Shown here one piece after another: positions 40,726-50,816 of a stretch of DNA of 64,000 nucleotides (positions are counted from its first letter, which is position 1; each line of letters starts with the position of its first letter). Source of the stretch: Planomonospora sp. ID67723. Its GTDB lineage: Bacteria > Actinomycetota > Actinomycetes > Streptosporangiales > Streptosporangiaceae. Below the pieces are notes generated by a model, which was given only the letters and a program-made list of their open reading frames with translations, did no database searches and had not been told where the DNA came from. The DNA lies in the NCBI RefSeq assembly GCF_015711605.1, contig NZ_JABTEZ010000006.1, positions 124,001 through 188,000 on the forward strand, written 5' to 3'. Both the position numbers and the translations under genes were made by a program.

Positions 40726-42221
40726 TTCCCGCCCTCCTGCACGGTGTTGAGGACGCGGACGCCGCGGAAGAGCGCCGACGGGCAGCCGTGGCTGACCGGG
40801 GCGACCTGGCCGGGCTGGCCCTTGCCGCAGTTGAACGCGCCGCCCAGCACGTAGGTCTGCGGGCCGCCGACGGCCTCCATCGAGCGCCAGAAGTCGGTCG
40901 TGGTCGCCTGGTAGGCGACGTCACGCAGCTGCCCGGCCAGGCTGCCGTTCTCGATGCGGTAGAACCGCTGCCCGGTGAACTGGAAGTTGTAGCGCTGCAT
41001 GTCGATGGACCAGCTCTTGTCGCCCACGATGTAGACGCCGCGCTCCACGCCGGAGATGAGCTCCTCCGTCGAGGGGCCGCCCGGCGCGGGCTGGAGCGAG
41101 ACGTTGGCCATGCGCTGGATCGGCATGTGGCCGGGGGAGTCGGCGAAGGCGCAGCCGTTGGAGGCGCCCAGCCCCTGCATCAGGGCCATCCGCCGGTCGA
41201 GCTGGTAGCCGACCAGGATGCCGCCGGAGACGATGTCGAACTGCCGGGTGGCCACGCCCTCGTCGTCGTAGCCGATGGTGGACAGGCCGTGCTCGACCGT
41301 GCGGTCGCCGGTCACGTTCATCGCCGGCGAGCCGTACACCAGGCTGCCGAGCTGGTCGAAGGTGGCGAAGCTGGTGCCGGCGTAGGCCGCCTCGTAGCCG
41401 AGGGCGCGGTCGAGCTCGGTGGCGTGCCCGATCGACTCGTGGATCGTCAGCCAGAGGTTGGAGGGGTCGATGACCAGGTCGTAGACGCCCGCCTCGACGG
41501 AGGGCGCCTTGAGCTTCTCGGCCAGCAGCTCGGGGAGGGTGGCGAGCTCGGCGGGGAAGTCCCAGCCGGTCCCCGTGAGGTATTCGTAACCCCGGCCGAC
41601 CGGAGGGGCGATCGTGCGCATCGAATCGAACAGGCCGCCCTCGACCCGCATGACCTCCAGCTCCGGGTGCAGGCGCACCCGCTGCTGGGTGGTGGAGGTG
41701 CCGGCGGTGTCGGCGTAGAACTTCTGCTCCTTGACCTGCATGAGCGAGGCCTGGACGTGGTCCACCCGCGGGTCTTTCAGCAGGCCGGCCGACCAGTCGG
41801 CGAGCAGTGCGACCTTGTCGGGCAGCGGCACGTCGAACGGGTCGACCTCGTAGGCCGACACCCAGGTGACGCCGGAGTGGACGGGCTCGGGAGCCAGCTC
41901 GATGGGCTCGCGGTTGACGGCGGCGGAGATGACGGCGACCTCCACCGCCTGCTCGGCCACCTTCACCGCGGCCTCGGGGGTGAGCTCGATGCCTGCGGCG
42001 AAACCCCAGGTGCCGTTCTTGACGACCCGTACGGCGTAGCCGAGGTCGTCGGCGTCGATGGAGCCCTCGAGCTTGGCGTCCGACAGGCGCAGGGTCTCCG
42101 CACGGACGCGCTCGAGCCGGAAGTCGGCATGCTCGGCACCGAGGTCACGGGCGCGTTGCAGGGCCGCGTCCGCCATCCGCCTCATGGGCAGGGCGAGGAA
42201 GTCGGGATCGATCTGGCGCAT
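40722..42221 (-). CDS. tldD: TldD-family metalloprotease
   Basis: The 499-residue protein carries the TldD metal-binding motif HESIGHATELD (HExxxH) around 268-278 and flanking family text YDLVIDPSNLWLTIHES and GGAFNCGKGQPGQVAPVSHG. It is upstream of and overlaps the pmbA gene, giving the expected heterodimeric protease operon. It is divergent from fabG; the 77-bp intergenic region includes a CTTGTCC/GGACAAG palindrome. No ribosomal-peptide precursor is apparent nearby, so a housekeeping role is likely. Confidence 0.94.
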   Translation of the reverse strand: MRQIDPDFLALPMRRMADAALQRARDLGAEHADFRLERVRAETLRLSDAKLEGSIDADDLGYAVRVVKNGTWGFAAGIELTPEAAVKVAEQAVEVAVISAAVNREPIELAPEPVHSGVTWVSAYEVDPFDVPLPDKVALLADWSAGLLKDPRVDHVQASLMQVKEQKFYADTAGTSTTQQRVRLHPELEVMRVEGGLFDSMRTIAPPVGRGYEYLTGTGWDFPAELATLPELLAEKLKAPSVEAGVYDLVIDPSNLWLTIHESIGHATELDRALGYEAAYAGTSFATFDQLGSLVYGSPAMNVTGDRTVEHGLSTIGYDDEGVATRQFDIVSGGILVGYQLDRRMALMQGLGASNGCAFADSPGHMPIQRMANVSLQPAPGGPSTEELISGVERGVYIVGDKSWSIDMQRYNFQFTGQRFYRIENGSLAGQLRDVAYQATTTDFWRSMEAVGGPQTYVLGGAFNCGKGQPGQVAPVSHGCPSALFRGVRVLNTVQEGGK

Positions 42222-42235
42222 GTCAACGATCCTAG

Positions 42236-43003
<768 letters not shown>

Positions 43004-43009
43004 CAGCGT

Positions 43010-43061
43010 CTCCCCGCCCCCGCCGGGGAGCGGCCTCCCGCCTTCGGAGCGAAGACGGGAG
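43010..43061 (+). other. two hairpins between fabG and inhA
   Basis: CTCCCCG (43010-43016) pairs with CGGGGAG (43024-43030). CTCCCGcCTTCG (43035-43046) pairs with CGAAGaCGGGAG (43050-43061) around GAG with one mismatch. Neither has a U tract. They could stabilise or attenuate the inhA message. Confidence 0.5.
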
Positions 43062-43120
43062 ACGGGCGGCCCCCCGCCCGCCGGAACACAACGACCCCAC
43101 ACTCACGAGGGACGGCATTC

Positions 43121-43885
43121 ATGGGAATCCTTGAAGGCAAACGACTCCTGGTCACCGGCGTCCTGACCGACGCCTCGATCGCCTTCTCGGTGGCCAAGCT
43201 GGCCCAGGAGGAGGGCGCCACGATCGTGCTGACCGGGTTCGGCCGGCTCAGCCTGGTCCAGCGCATCGCCAGGCGGCTCCCGGAGCCGCCGCCGGTGATC
43301 GAGCTGGACGTGCAGAACACCGACCACCTGGACTCCCTCGCCGACCGGGTCGGCGAGCACCTGGACGGACTCGACGGTGTGGTCCACTCGATCGGCTTCG
43401 CCCCGCAGAGCTGCCTCGGCGGCAACTTCCTGAACACCCCGTGGGAGGACGTGGCCACCGCGGTCCACGTCTCGACCTACTCGTTCAAGTCGCTGGCGGT
43501 CGCCTGCCTGCCCCTCATGAAGGAGGGCGGCGCGGTCGTCGGCCTGGACTTCGACGCGACCAAGGCATGGCCCGTCTACGACTGGATGGGCGTCGCCAAG
43601 GCGGGTCTGGAGTCCTGCGCCCGCTATCTCGCCCGCGACCTGGGCAAGCACGGCATCCGGGTGAACCTGGTCGCGGCCGGCCCGCTGCGCACCATGGCGG
43701 CCAAGAGCATCCCCGGTTTCAAGGAGTTCGAGGAGAGCTGGCCGGAGAAGGCGCCGCTCGGCTGGGACCTGACCGACACCGTCCCGGCGGCCAAGGCCTG
43801 CCTCGCGCTCATGTCGGACTGGTTCCCGGCGACGACCGGCGAGATCGTGCACGTCGACGGCGGCGTGCACGCGATCGGCGCGTAG
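43121..43885 (+). CDS. inhA: enoyl-ACP reductase, InhA type
   Basis: The 254-residue enzyme has the InhA-like NADH motif GVLTDASIAFSVAKLAQEEG, the catalytic YDWMGVAKAG and MSDWFPATTGEIVHVDGG. It reduces the 2-trans enoyl-ACP double bond, completing each fatty-acid elongation cycle. ACGAGGGACGG precedes the ATG. Gene order with fabG supports InhA rather than an unlinked FabI. A large palindromic terminator follows. Confidence 0.95.
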   Translation: MGILEGKRLLVTGVLTDASIAFSVAKLAQEEGATIVLTGFGRLSLVQRIARRLPEPPPVIELDVQNTDHLDSLADRVGEHLDGLDGVVHSIGFAPQSCLGGNFLNTPWEDVATAVHVSTYSFKSLAVACLPLMKEGGAVVGLDFDATKAWPVYDWMGVAKAGLESCARYLARDLGKHGIRVNLVAAGPLRTMAAKSIPGFKEFEESWPEKAPLGWDLTDTVPAAKACLALMSDWFPATTGEIVHVDGGVHAIGA

Positions 43886-43887
43886 GG

Positions 43888-43936
43888 CGCCCGCCGTACG
43901 GCGGACCGGCCGCTCCGGACCGCCGTACGGCGGGCG
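43888..43936 (+). terminator. large palindromic hairpin after inhA
   Basis: A 17-bp perfect inverted repeat (43888-43904 with 43920-43936) surrounds a 15-base loop. Each arm also contains the self-complementary CCGCCGTACGGCGG, allowing a cruciform-like alternative. It lies three bases after the inhA stop. Confidence 0.7.
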
Positions 43937-44032
43937 GCAGCAGGGACGCCGCAGGGATGTCCAGGTGACGTCTCGGTGACGTCGCGGCGCGGTGGAACGG
44001 TCCACGTCGGCGTGGGAGCGGGATCCTGCTCG

Positions 44033-44884
44033 TCAGGCGACGCGGTGGCGGCCTGCGCTGAGGGGCTCGAAGGGGATCGACGACTTCCCGGCGGCCCGCC
44101 TGCCGTACATCATGCGGACGGCCAGGACCGCCGCCACCAGCAGGGCGGTGGTGAGGGCGGTCCCCAGCGGGTCGGACCGCCGCGTGGGGGTGACGGTCTG
44201 CCTGCCCGGCATCCGGTTCTGGAACTCCTGGATGAGCGGTCCGGGCAGCAGCGAGTCCAGCCGGGGCGCCTCGATGTCGATGACGGGCGGCTCGGGGAGC
44301 ACGGGATCGCTCACCTCCGTGGTGTGCGTCCGGGTCTCGGGCCGGGCGGGGGAGCCCTGGGACGGCGGGACCGTCTTCCGTTCCCGCTCCGGTCCCCTGT
44401 CCTTCTTCGTCCTGCCGTCGCGGGTGGAACCGGACTCGGCGGCGTCCGGCGGAGCCGCCGAGTCCGGCGGGGGAGCCGATTCGGAGGCGTCGCACCCGGA
44501 GGAGGCGACCAACGGGAGGCAGGTGCCGCCGAGGACCTTGGGCAGCAGCCCCTTCTTCTCGGCGGGCTTCTCCGCCACGTCCGGAGCCGCGGGGGTCGTG
44601 GCCTTCGGCTCCTCGCGCGGCGCGCTCTCGCCGCCGCCCAGGACCGCCCCGGTGGTGCCGTCGACGCCCTTGGTCACCGGTGCCAGGGAGTCGTCGGTCA
44701 GCCCGTCCACGACGTCGGTGGCCGCGTCCACGACCTGGCAGAGCCCGCCGGTGAGCCCGCCCAGCAATCCGCCGCCGTTGCCGCAGTCGGGCTGCCGGGC
44801 GGCGTCCATGGGCACTCCCGCGATCATGGGGATCCCACCGCCCAGAGCCAGCGCCAGCGCACCGGCTGAGATCGCAGATCGCAC
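44033..44884 (-). CDS. secreted protein with C-terminal membrane anchor
   Basis: I take GTG 44884 as start because GGAGGGGG lies just upstream and a Sec signal peptide follows (RSAISAGALALALGGGIPMI). The 283-residue product has a Cys pair region (QPDCGNGGGLLGG, GGLCQVVDAA), a second pair (GGTCLPLVASSGCDAS), a long charged, Pro/Ser-rich linker, and a C-terminal membrane segment (LGTALTTALLVAAVLAVRMM) ending in basic residues. This is the layout of a cell-surface anchored protein. No family is recognised. It is convergent with inhA. Confidence 0.65.
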   Translation of the reverse strand: MRSAISAGALALALGGGIPMIAGVPMDAARQPDCGNGGGLLGGLTGGLCQVVDAATDVVDGLTDDSLAPVTKGVDGTTGAVLGGGESAPREEPKATTPAAPDVAEKPAEKKGLLPKVLGGTCLPLVASSGCDASESAPPPDSAAPPDAAESGSTRDGRTKKDRGPERERKTVPPSQGSPARPETRTHTTEVSDPVLPEPPVIDIEAPRLDSLLPGPLIQEFQNRMPGRQTVTPTRRSDPLGTALTTALLVAAVLAVRMMYGRRAAGKSSIPFEPLSAGRHRVA

Positions 44885-45088
44885 CTTTCCCCCTCCGCAC
44901 ATCAACGACGGAACCGCGCCGCTACCCGGCTGACCCCTCCTGTCACCTGAATGACAGTTTTGTGTGGAGGCCGGGTTTTTCCACGGAAAGTTGCGATTCG
45001 GTATCGACTAGTGACACGCGAGAAAGACTCTCGTTCGGACGATCCCTTTCCGGCCCGGCCCCGGCTTCTCTCCGGCCTCATCCCCGCC

Positions 45089-46033
45089 TCAGTCCGCCGA
45101 CACGTCGTCCAGCGCCTCCCTGATCGCCACCGGCAGCGTCAGATCCTCGGTCTCGAGGATCCCGGCCAGTTGGGTGTGGGTGCGCGCGCCCACGATGGCC
45201 GCGGCCACACCCGGCTGGTCCCGGACCCACGACAGGGCCACCGCCAGCGGCGACACCCCGAGCCCCTCGGCCGCGGTCGTCACCGACTCCACCACCCGGC
45301 GGCACCGCTCGTCGAGATAGGGCGTGACGAAGTCGGCGAAGTGCGGGGTCGCCGCCCGGGAGTCGGCGGGGATGCCCGTGCGGTACTTGCCGGTCAGCAC
45401 CCCGCGGCCCAGCGGCGACCAGGCCAGCACCCCGGCGCCGACGTGCTCGGCCGCGGGCAGCAGATCGCGCTCGGGCTCCCTGTCCAGCAGGGAGTACTCG
45501 ACCTGGGCGGCGACGATGGGCGCCCTGCCGGGAACGGAGCGCTGGCCGACGGCCGCCGCGGCGAGCTGCCAGCCGGTGTAGTCGCAGACCCCGGCGTAGG
45601 CGGCCCGCCCGGAGGAGACGATCGCGTCCACCGCGGCCATGGTCTCCTCCAGCGGGACCTCCGGGTCGAAGGCGTGCACCTGCCACAGGTCCACCTCGTT
45701 GACCCCCAGGCGGTTCAGGGAGGCGTCGACGGCGGAGATCAGATGCCTCCTGGAGGCGTCGCGCGGGCGCCGCCCGGCGGGGGTGAGCACGGCTTTGGTG
45801 GACAGCACCAGCTCCGAGCGCGGAACCGTGTCGCGGATCAGCCGCCCGAGCAGCCGCTCGGCCTCACCGGCGGTGTAGACGTCGGCGGTGTCGATGAGCG
45901 TGCCGCCCGCCTCGGCGAAGGCGCGGAGCTGCGCCGCGGCCTCCTCGGCACCGGTGTCCCGTCCCCAGGTCATCGTCCCGAGCCCGAGGCGGGACACCGA
46001 CAGGCCGCTCCGGCCGACATAGCGATGCTCCAT
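45089..46033 (-). CDS. aldo/keto reductase
   Basis: This 314-residue TIM-barrel NADPH oxidoreductase has LGLGTMTWGRDT, LIDTADVYTAGEAE (catalytic Asp and Tyr), STKAVLTPAG (Lys), DLWQVHAFDPE (His) and the NADPH-binding VGARTHTQL. It resembles the Gfo-like general stress/YajO-type AKRs. The substrate is not predictable. It is divergent from the histidine phosphatase gene. Confidence 0.93.
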   Translation of the reverse strand: MEHRYVGRSGLSVSRLGLGTMTWGRDTGAEEAAAQLRAFAEAGGTLIDTADVYTAGEAERLLGRLIRDTVPRSELVLSTKAVLTPAGRRPRDASRRHLISAVDASLNRLGVNEVDLWQVHAFDPEVPLEETMAAVDAIVSSGRAAYAGVCDYTGWQLAAAAVGQRSVPGRAPIVAAQVEYSLLDREPERDLLPAAEHVGAGVLAWSPLGRGVLTGKYRTGIPADSRAATPHFADFVTPYLDERCRRVVESVTTAAEGLGVSPLAVALSWVRDQPGVAAAIVGARTHTQLAGILETEDLTLPVAIREALDDVSAD

Positions 46034-46098
46034 GATCAGGCCAGATTACCGCCAGGGTGGTTAAAAATGAGGGAGCGACTGCTGCAAGACTTGGCGCC

Positions 46099-46797
46099 GT
46101 GACGACGCTGCTGCTGGCAAGACATGGTCTGACCCCGCTAACCGGCCCGGTGCTCGCCGGCTGGACGCCCGGCGTCCACCTCAACGAGGCGGGCAGGGCC
46201 CAGGCGGAGGCGCTGGCCGTACGGCTGGCGCCCCTGGAGCTGGACGCGATCGTCTCCAGTCCGCTGGAGCGCTGCCAGGAGACCGCCCGCGCGGTCGCCG
46301 GCGGGCGTTCCGTGGAGCTGCTGACCGACGACCGGTTCGGGGAGTGCCGCTACGGCGACTGGACCGGCCGCCCGCTCGCCGAGCTCGCCAAGGACCCGCT
46401 CTGGCCGGTCGTGCAGGCCCACCCGAGCGCGGTGACGTTCCCCGGGGGAGAATCCCTATCCTCGGTGCAGTACCGCGCGGTGAGCGCCGTACGGGAGTGG
46501 AACGACCGGCTGGGACCCCGCGCCGTCTACCTCGTCTGCACCCACGGAGACGTGATCAAGGCGATCGTCGCCGACGCCATGGGCCTCCACCTTGACCATT
46601 TCCAGCGGATAGCGGCCGACCCCGCCTCGCTCACCGCCATTCGCTACACCCCCGTGCGCCCCTTCGTCCTCAGGCTCAACGACACGGGCGGAGATACGAC
46701 AGGACTGAGGCCCGCCGAGGGTTCGGATCACGCGGACGGGGGAGAAAACATCACCGGGAGCGATGCCGCAGTCGGCGGTGGATCCGGGACCACGTAA
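46099..46797 (+). CDS. histidine phosphatase family protein (MSMEG_4193-like)
   Basis: From GTG 46099 the protein opens TTLLLARHGLTPLTG, with the phosphohistidine RHG motif, and continues with SSPLERCQETA and CTHGDVIKA (second catalytic His). An alternative GTG at 46057 adds a non-conserved 14-residue extension. It is the first gene of the phosphatase-DUF3090-SCO1664 triad conserved next to mshC in actinobacteria. The substrate is unknown. The C-terminal tail is Gly/Asp-rich. Confidence 0.88.
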   Translation: MTTLLLARHGLTPLTGPVLAGWTPGVHLNEAGRAQAEALAVRLAPLELDAIVSSPLERCQETARAVAGGRSVELLTDDRFGECRYGDWTGRPLAELAKDPLWPVVQAHPSAVTFPGGESLSSVQYRAVSAVREWNDRLGPRAVYLVCTHGDVIKAIVADAMGLHLDHFQRIAADPASLTAIRYTPVRPFVLRLNDTGGDTTGLRPAEGSDHADGGENITGSDAAVGGGSGTT

Positions 46798-46806
46798 GGT
46801 CGAGAC

Positions 46807-47370
46807 ATGCCGGTGTTCGACTACGACCCACCCGAGAGGTTCGTCGCCGGTGCCGTGGGGCAGCCCGGCGCGCGGACCTTCTTCCTGCAGGCGCGGGGAC
46901 AGGGCCGCCTGACGACCGTCGGGCTGGAGAAGTTCCAGGTGGCCGCCCTCGCGGACCGTCTCGACGACCTGCTCGACGAGGTCGTGCGGCGGGGTGGCGC
47001 CCCGGCTCCCGCGGCCCCGGCCGGCCCCGCCGACACCGCCCCCCTCGACGTGCCGATCAGTGAGGACTTCCGGGTCGGCACCATGACCCTCGTCTGGGAC
47101 GCCGAGACGTCCCAGGTGGTGATCGAGGCGCAGGAGGCCGTCCCGGAGGACGAGGAGTTCGAGCCGCCCCTCGCCGAGCCGGCGCTGCTCCGGGTCCGCA
47201 TCGGCCCCGCCGAGGCCAGGGCCTTCAGCCGGCGCGCCCTGGCCCTCGTCGCCGCCGGGCGCCCGCCCTGCCCGCTGTGCGGGCAGCCGCTCGACGCCGA
47301 CGGGCATATCTGTGTGCGGCTCAACGGTTACCGGGGTAAGAGCGCTTCATCGGGTGGAGGAGGCGGATGA
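46807..47370 (+). CDS. DUF3090 family protein
   Basis: The 187-residue product opens PVFDYDPPERFVAGAVGQPG and ARTFFLQARGQGRLTTVGLE, the DUF3090 signature. A C-terminal CPLCGQPLDADGHIC has paired CPxC/C residues that look like a zinc ribbon. It starts 9 bp after the phosphatase gene and overlaps the following gene by four bases (ATGA). The function is unknown; the gene set is conserved next to mycothiol synthesis genes. Confidence 0.9.
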   Translation: MPVFDYDPPERFVAGAVGQPGARTFFLQARGQGRLTTVGLEKFQVAALADRLDDLLDEVVRRGGAPAPAAPAGPADTAPLDVPISEDFRVGTMTLVWDAETSQVVIEAQEAVPEDEEFEPPLAEPALLRVRIGPAEARAFSRRALALVAAGRPPCPLCGQPLDADGHICVRLNGYRGKSASSGGGGG

Positions 47371-48128
47371 GCGCGGAGAGCGAACCCACGCTGAGCGCGG
47401 TGCCGGCGGCGGGCCTGGACGACGAGACGGCGCTGCGGCTGCTGCGCGACGGACACATCGAGGTCGCCGGCCGCCTGGTCGAGGCGACGAACATGACCCT
47501 CTACTGCTCGGTCCGGCTGGGCGGGCTCGCGGCGGCCTGCGTCTACAAGCCGGTGCGGGGCGAGCGGCCGCTCTGGGACTTCCCGGACGGCACCCTCGCC
47601 GCCCGCGAGGTCGCCGCCTTCGAGGTCTCGGCCGCGACCGGCTGGCGGATCGTCCCGCCGACGGTCTACCGCGACGGACCCTTCGGCCCGGGGATGTGCC
47701 AGCTGTGGATCGACACCGATCCCGAGGCCGACCTGATGGCCCTGATCCGCGGCCGCCAGCCCGCCCTGCGGCGGATGACCGTGTTCGACGCCGTCGTCAA
47801 CAACGCCGACCGCAAGGGCGGCCACCTGCTGCCGCTCGCCGACGGCCACGTCTACGGAGTGGACCACGGCGTCTGCTTCTCCACCGACGACAAGCTCCGC
47901 ACCGTGCTGTGGCAGTGGCGCGGCAAACCCCTGCCCCGCGAGGCCGTCAACGTCCTGGCCCGCCTGGAGCGCGATCTGGAGCACGGTCGCCTGGGCCGCC
48001 GGCTGCGGGAGCTCGTCACCCTCGCCGAGGTCGAGGCCACCTGGGCCCGGGTGCGCAGGCTTCTGGACACCGGCGTGCACCCGCGTCCCTCGCAGGACTG
48101 GCCCGCCATCCCCTGGCCCCCCATCTGA
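47367..48128 (+). CDS. SCO1664-family protein (PI3/PI4-kinase-like fold)
   Basis: The 253-residue product belongs to the actinobacterial SCO1664 group: EATNMTLYCSVRLGG, YKPVRGERPLWDFPDG (the Lys in a nucleotide-binding position), TVFDAVVNNADRKGGHLL and VYGVDHGVCFS. These match a distant PI3/PI4-kinase-like active-site layout with a catalytic-loop NNADRK and metal-binding VDHG. Kinase activity is inferred from the fold. It is coupled to the DUF3090 gene. Confidence 0.87.
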   Translation: MSAESEPTLSAVPAAGLDDETALRLLRDGHIEVAGRLVEATNMTLYCSVRLGGLAAACVYKPVRGERPLWDFPDGTLAAREVAAFEVSAATGWRIVPPTVYRDGPFGPGMCQLWIDTDPEADLMALIRGRQPALRRMTVFDAVVNNADRKGGHLLPLADGHVYGVDHGVCFSTDDKLRTVLWQWRGKPLPREAVNVLARLERDLEHGRLGRRLRELVTLAEVEATWARVRRLLDTGVHPRPSQDWPAIPWPPI

Positions 48129-48196
48129 CCTCGCCTTCCGCGCCGCCTCGCCACCCGTCCGAGGCGGCCTGCGGCGGGAGGCGTAACCTGCCGGGC

Positions 48197-48916
48197 ATGT
48201 GCACGGTCGCCGTCAGCATCGATCCGGACGCCGAGATCCCCCTGATCCTGGTCGGGGTCCGCGACGAGTTCACCGGCCGCCCCTGGCTGCCCCCTGCCGA
48301 GCACTGGCCCGGACTGGTCGGCGGGCGTGATCTCCAGGCGGGCGGGACCTGGCTGGCGGTCGATCCGGCGGCCAGGCGGGCCGGGGCGCTGCTCAACGGC
48401 CACGGCGTGCTCGCCCCCGAGACCGGCCGCCGCTCCCGGGGCGAGCTCCCGCTGCTGGTGGCGGCCGAAGGACGGCTGCCCGATCTGGACCCGGCCCGGT
48501 ACGACCCCTTCCACCTCGTGCTGGCCGACCCGGGCGGGGCATGCATGTGGCACTGGGACGGCGCCGAGCTCCGGGAGGAGCGGCTCCCGGCCGGGACCCA
48601 CATGATCGTCAACAGCGGCTGGGAGAAGGGCGACGAGAACGGGCGCGTCGCGTTCTTCCGCCCTCTGTTCGCCGAGGCCGCCCGCCCCTCGGCGCTGGAC
48701 GGCCCCTGGGAGGAGTGGGCGTTCCTCGCCACCGGGGCGGGCCTGGCGGCCGAGGACCCGCGGGCGATGATCGTCCGTCGCGAGCTCCCCGACGGCAGGG
48801 TCTACGGCTCCCTCTCGGTGACCCTGCTCGCCGTCACCCCGGCCGGGATCCGTTACGACTTCACCGGCGCCCCCCACGACCCGCAGTCCTTCCGCCGGAT
48901 CACCCTGCCGGAATGA
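48197..48916 (+). CDS. NRDE/TANGO2-family protein
   Basis: The 239-residue product begins MCTVAVSIDPDAEIPLILVG, with Cys2 as the expected N-terminal nucleophile after Met removal. RDEFTGRPWLPPAEHWPG and GGTWLAVDPAARRAGALLNG mark the NRDE domain (here RDEF). Later text MIVNSGWEKGDEN and GSLSVTLLAVTPAGIRYDFT fits the family. Human TANGO2 is a member; the bacterial role is unclear. It lies between the SCO1664 gene and mshC. Confidence 0.85.
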   Translation: MCTVAVSIDPDAEIPLILVGVRDEFTGRPWLPPAEHWPGLVGGRDLQAGGTWLAVDPAARRAGALLNGHGVLAPETGRRSRGELPLLVAAEGRLPDLDPARYDPFHLVLADPGGACMWHWDGAELREERLPAGTHMIVNSGWEKGDENGRVAFFRPLFAEAARPSALDGPWEEWAFLATGAGLAAEDPRAMIVRRELPDGRVYGSLSVTLLAVTPAGIRYDFTGAPHDPQSFRRITLPE

Positions 48917-49000
48917 TCGGGCCCGTCCCGGAGGTTGTGGTGAATGCCCTCAACCGCCCGGGATGATCCGGGTGGTCTGTCTGCTGGATAGGCTCGCTAC

Positions 49001-50224
49001 ATGAGATCGTGGTCTGCGCCGAAGGTCCCTCGGCTTCCCGGTGTTGGTGCTCCGCTGCGGCTGTTCGACACCGCTGTGAGAGAGGTCGTCCCCACCCGGC
49101 CCGGCCCCACCGCGCGGATGTACGTCTGCGGCATCACCCCCTACGACGCCACCCACCTGGGACACGCCAACACCTATCTCGCCTTCGACCTGGTCGGCCG
49201 TGTCTGGAAGGACGCCGGGCACGAGGTGCACTTCACCCAGAACGCCACCGACGTCGACGACCCGCTGCTGGAGCGGGCCGAGCAGACCGGCCAGGACTGG
49301 CGGGAGCTCGCCGAGCGCGAGATCGAGTTGTTCCGGACCGACATGGAGGCGCTGCGGATCCTCCCGCCGCGCGAGTACGTCGGCGTCACCGAGGTGATCG
49401 GCCAGGTCGCGGCGCTGATCGAGCGCCTGCGCGACAAGGGCGCCACCTACGAGCTCGACGGCGACGTCTACTTCGACTCCGCGGCCGCCCCCAAGTTCGG
49501 CGCGGTCTCCGGCTACTCCGAGGAGCGGATGCTCGCCCTGTTCGGAGAGCGCGGAGGCGACCCCGGCCGGGAGGGCAAGAAGCACCCGCTCGACTGGCTG
49601 CTCTGGCGCGCCGAGCGTCCGGGTGAGCCGTCCTGGGCCTCGCCGCTCGGGCAGGGGAGGCCGGGCTGGCACATCGAGTGCACCGCGATCGCGCTGGCCA
49701 ACCTCGGCAGCGGGTTCGACGTCGCGGGCGGCGGCTCCGACCTGATCTTCCCGCACCACGAGTGCGGCGCCCACGAGGGCCACGTCGCCACCGGCGAGTG
49801 GCCCTTCGCCAAGGCGTACGTCCACGCCGGCATGGTCGCCCTCGACGGCGAGAAGATGTCCAAGTCCAAGGGCAACCTGGTCTTCGTCTCCCGGCTGCGC
49901 CGGGAGACCGACCCGATGGCCGTCCGGCTGGCCCTGCTCGCGCACCACTACCGCGCCGACTGGGAGTGGACCGCCGATCAGCTGGCCTCCGCCGAGGTAC
50001 GGCTGGCGCGCTGGCGCTCGGCGACCGGTCTGGAGACCGGCCCCGGGGCGGAGGGCCTGCTGCGGGAGGTCCGCGCCCGGATGGCCGAAGACCTGGACAC
50101 CCCCGGCGCCCTGGCCGTCGTCGACGGCTGGGCCGAGCGGGCGCTGTCGGAGGGCGGCACCGACCCGCAGGCGCCCGCCCTCGTCAGGGACGTCGCCGAC
50201 GCCCTGCTCGGTGTCGGACTGTGA
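49001..50224 (+). CDS. mshC: cysteine:1D-myo-inosityl 2-amino-2-deoxy-D-glucopyranoside ligase MshC
   Basis: The 407-residue class I cysteinyl-tRNA-synthetase-like ligase joins Cys to GlcN-inositol in mycothiol synthesis. [20 protein letters not shown] holds the zinc Cys and the HLGH signature. [11 protein letters not shown] and [12 protein letters not shown] hold further zinc ligands, and [15 protein letters not shown] the KMSKS loop. Mycothiol is restricted to actinobacteria, supporting the taxonomic call. The ATG at 49001 has a weak Shine-Dalgarno. A 15-bp tandem repeat begins at its stop codon. Confidence 0.95.
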   Translation: MRSWSAPKVPRLPGVGAPLRLFDTAVREVVPTRPGPTARMYVCGITPYDATHLGHANTYLAFDLVGRVWKDAGHEVHFTQNATDVDDPLLERAEQTGQDWRELAEREIELFRTDMEALRILPPREYVGVTEVIGQVAALIERLRDKGATYELDGDVYFDSAAAPKFGAVSGYSEERMLALFGERGGDPGREGKKHPLDWLLWRAERPGEPSWASPLGQGRPGWHIECTAIALANLGSGFDVAGGGSDLIFPHHECGAHEGHVATGEWPFAKAYVHAGMVALDGEKMSKSKGNLVFVSRLRRETDPMAVRLALLAHHYRADWEWTADQLASAEVRLARWRSATGLETGPGAEGLLREVRARMAEDLDTPGALAVVDGWAERALSEGGTDPQAPALVRDVADALLGVGL

Positions 50225-50267
50225 CCCACCGCATGACGACCCACCGCATGACGACCCACCGCCTGGT
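50223..50267 (+). repeat. 15-bp tandem repeat after mshC
   Basis: GACCCACCGCATGAC occurs at 50223-50237 and 50238-50252, and a third copy with its last five bases changed follows to 50267. It begins within the mshC stop codon. Confidence 0.9.
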
Positions 50268-50272
50268 GTGAC

Positions 50273-50333
50273 GCCGGCCGGGACGTGACCGGCCGGCACT
50301 GCCCCGGGCCGCCCGGAGGGGACGGCCCGGGGC
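50273..50333. terminator. double hairpin between convergent mshC and def
   Basis: GCCGGCCGG/CCGGCCGGC (50273-50281/50289-50297) is followed by an 11-bp perfect stem 50301-50311/50323-50333. The place between convergent genes suits a two-way terminator. There is no U tract. Confidence 0.65.
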
Positions 50334-50336
50334 CGC

Positions 50337-50816
50337 TCAGGAGGAGGCCGCCTGCAGGAAGCGGGCGCGCTCCTCCGCGGGCAGGCGGTCGGCGAGCAGC
50401 ACACCGTCGAGGTGGTCGGCCTCGTGCTGCAGAACCCGGGCGAGCACGCCGAGGGCGCGCACGGTCACCGGCTTGCCGAACATGTCGCGGCCGCGCGCGG
50501 TGACCATGTAGGAACGCTCCAGCGGCCACCACAGGCCCGGGGCGGACAGACAGGCCTCGTCGGCCACGATCCTCCGCTCCGACAGCTCCAGGCGGGGATT
50601 GACCAGGTGGCCGGAGCTGCCGTCGAACTCGTAGACGAGGACCCTGAGCGGGACGCCGATCTGCGGGGCCGACAGGCCCGCGCGGCCCGCGCCGGCGCGC
50701 ATGGTGGCCATGAGGGACTTGACCAGCCCGCGCAGCTCGCGGTCGAAGGCGGTCACGGGCTCGGCTACGGTCCGTAGCGAGGGGTCGCCGAACAGGCGGA
50801 TCGGCTGGACGGTCAC
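50337..50816 (-). CDS. def: peptide deformylase
   Basis: The 159-residue enzyme removes the formyl group from nascent N-terminal Met. The three motifs are GRAGLSAPQIGV (motif 1), EACLSAPG (motif 2, metal Cys; usual EGCLS has Gly instead of Ala) and QHEADHLDG (motif 3, HExxH). I choose GTG 50816 because GGGGAG lies five bases upstream and the conserved N-terminus TVQPIRLFGDPSLR follows directly. An in-frame TTG at 50876 would add a poorly conserved 20-residue extension. The GTG overlaps the stop of a 15-codon leader by four bases. Confidence 0.9.
   Translation of the reverse strand: MTVQPIRLFGDPSLRTVAEPVTAFDRELRGLVKSLMATMRAGAGRAGLSAPQIGVPLRVLVYEFDGSSGHLVNPRLELSERRIVADEACLSAPGLWWPLERSYMVTARGRDMFGKPVTVRALGVLARVLQHEADHLDGVLLADRLPAEERARFLQAASS

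Noticed and set aside
44968-44994. GCAAC-type ECF promoter before the anchored secreted protein (minus strand)
   Set aside because: A GCAACTTTCC -35-like sequence exists, but no CGTC-like -10 is found at 15-18 bases.
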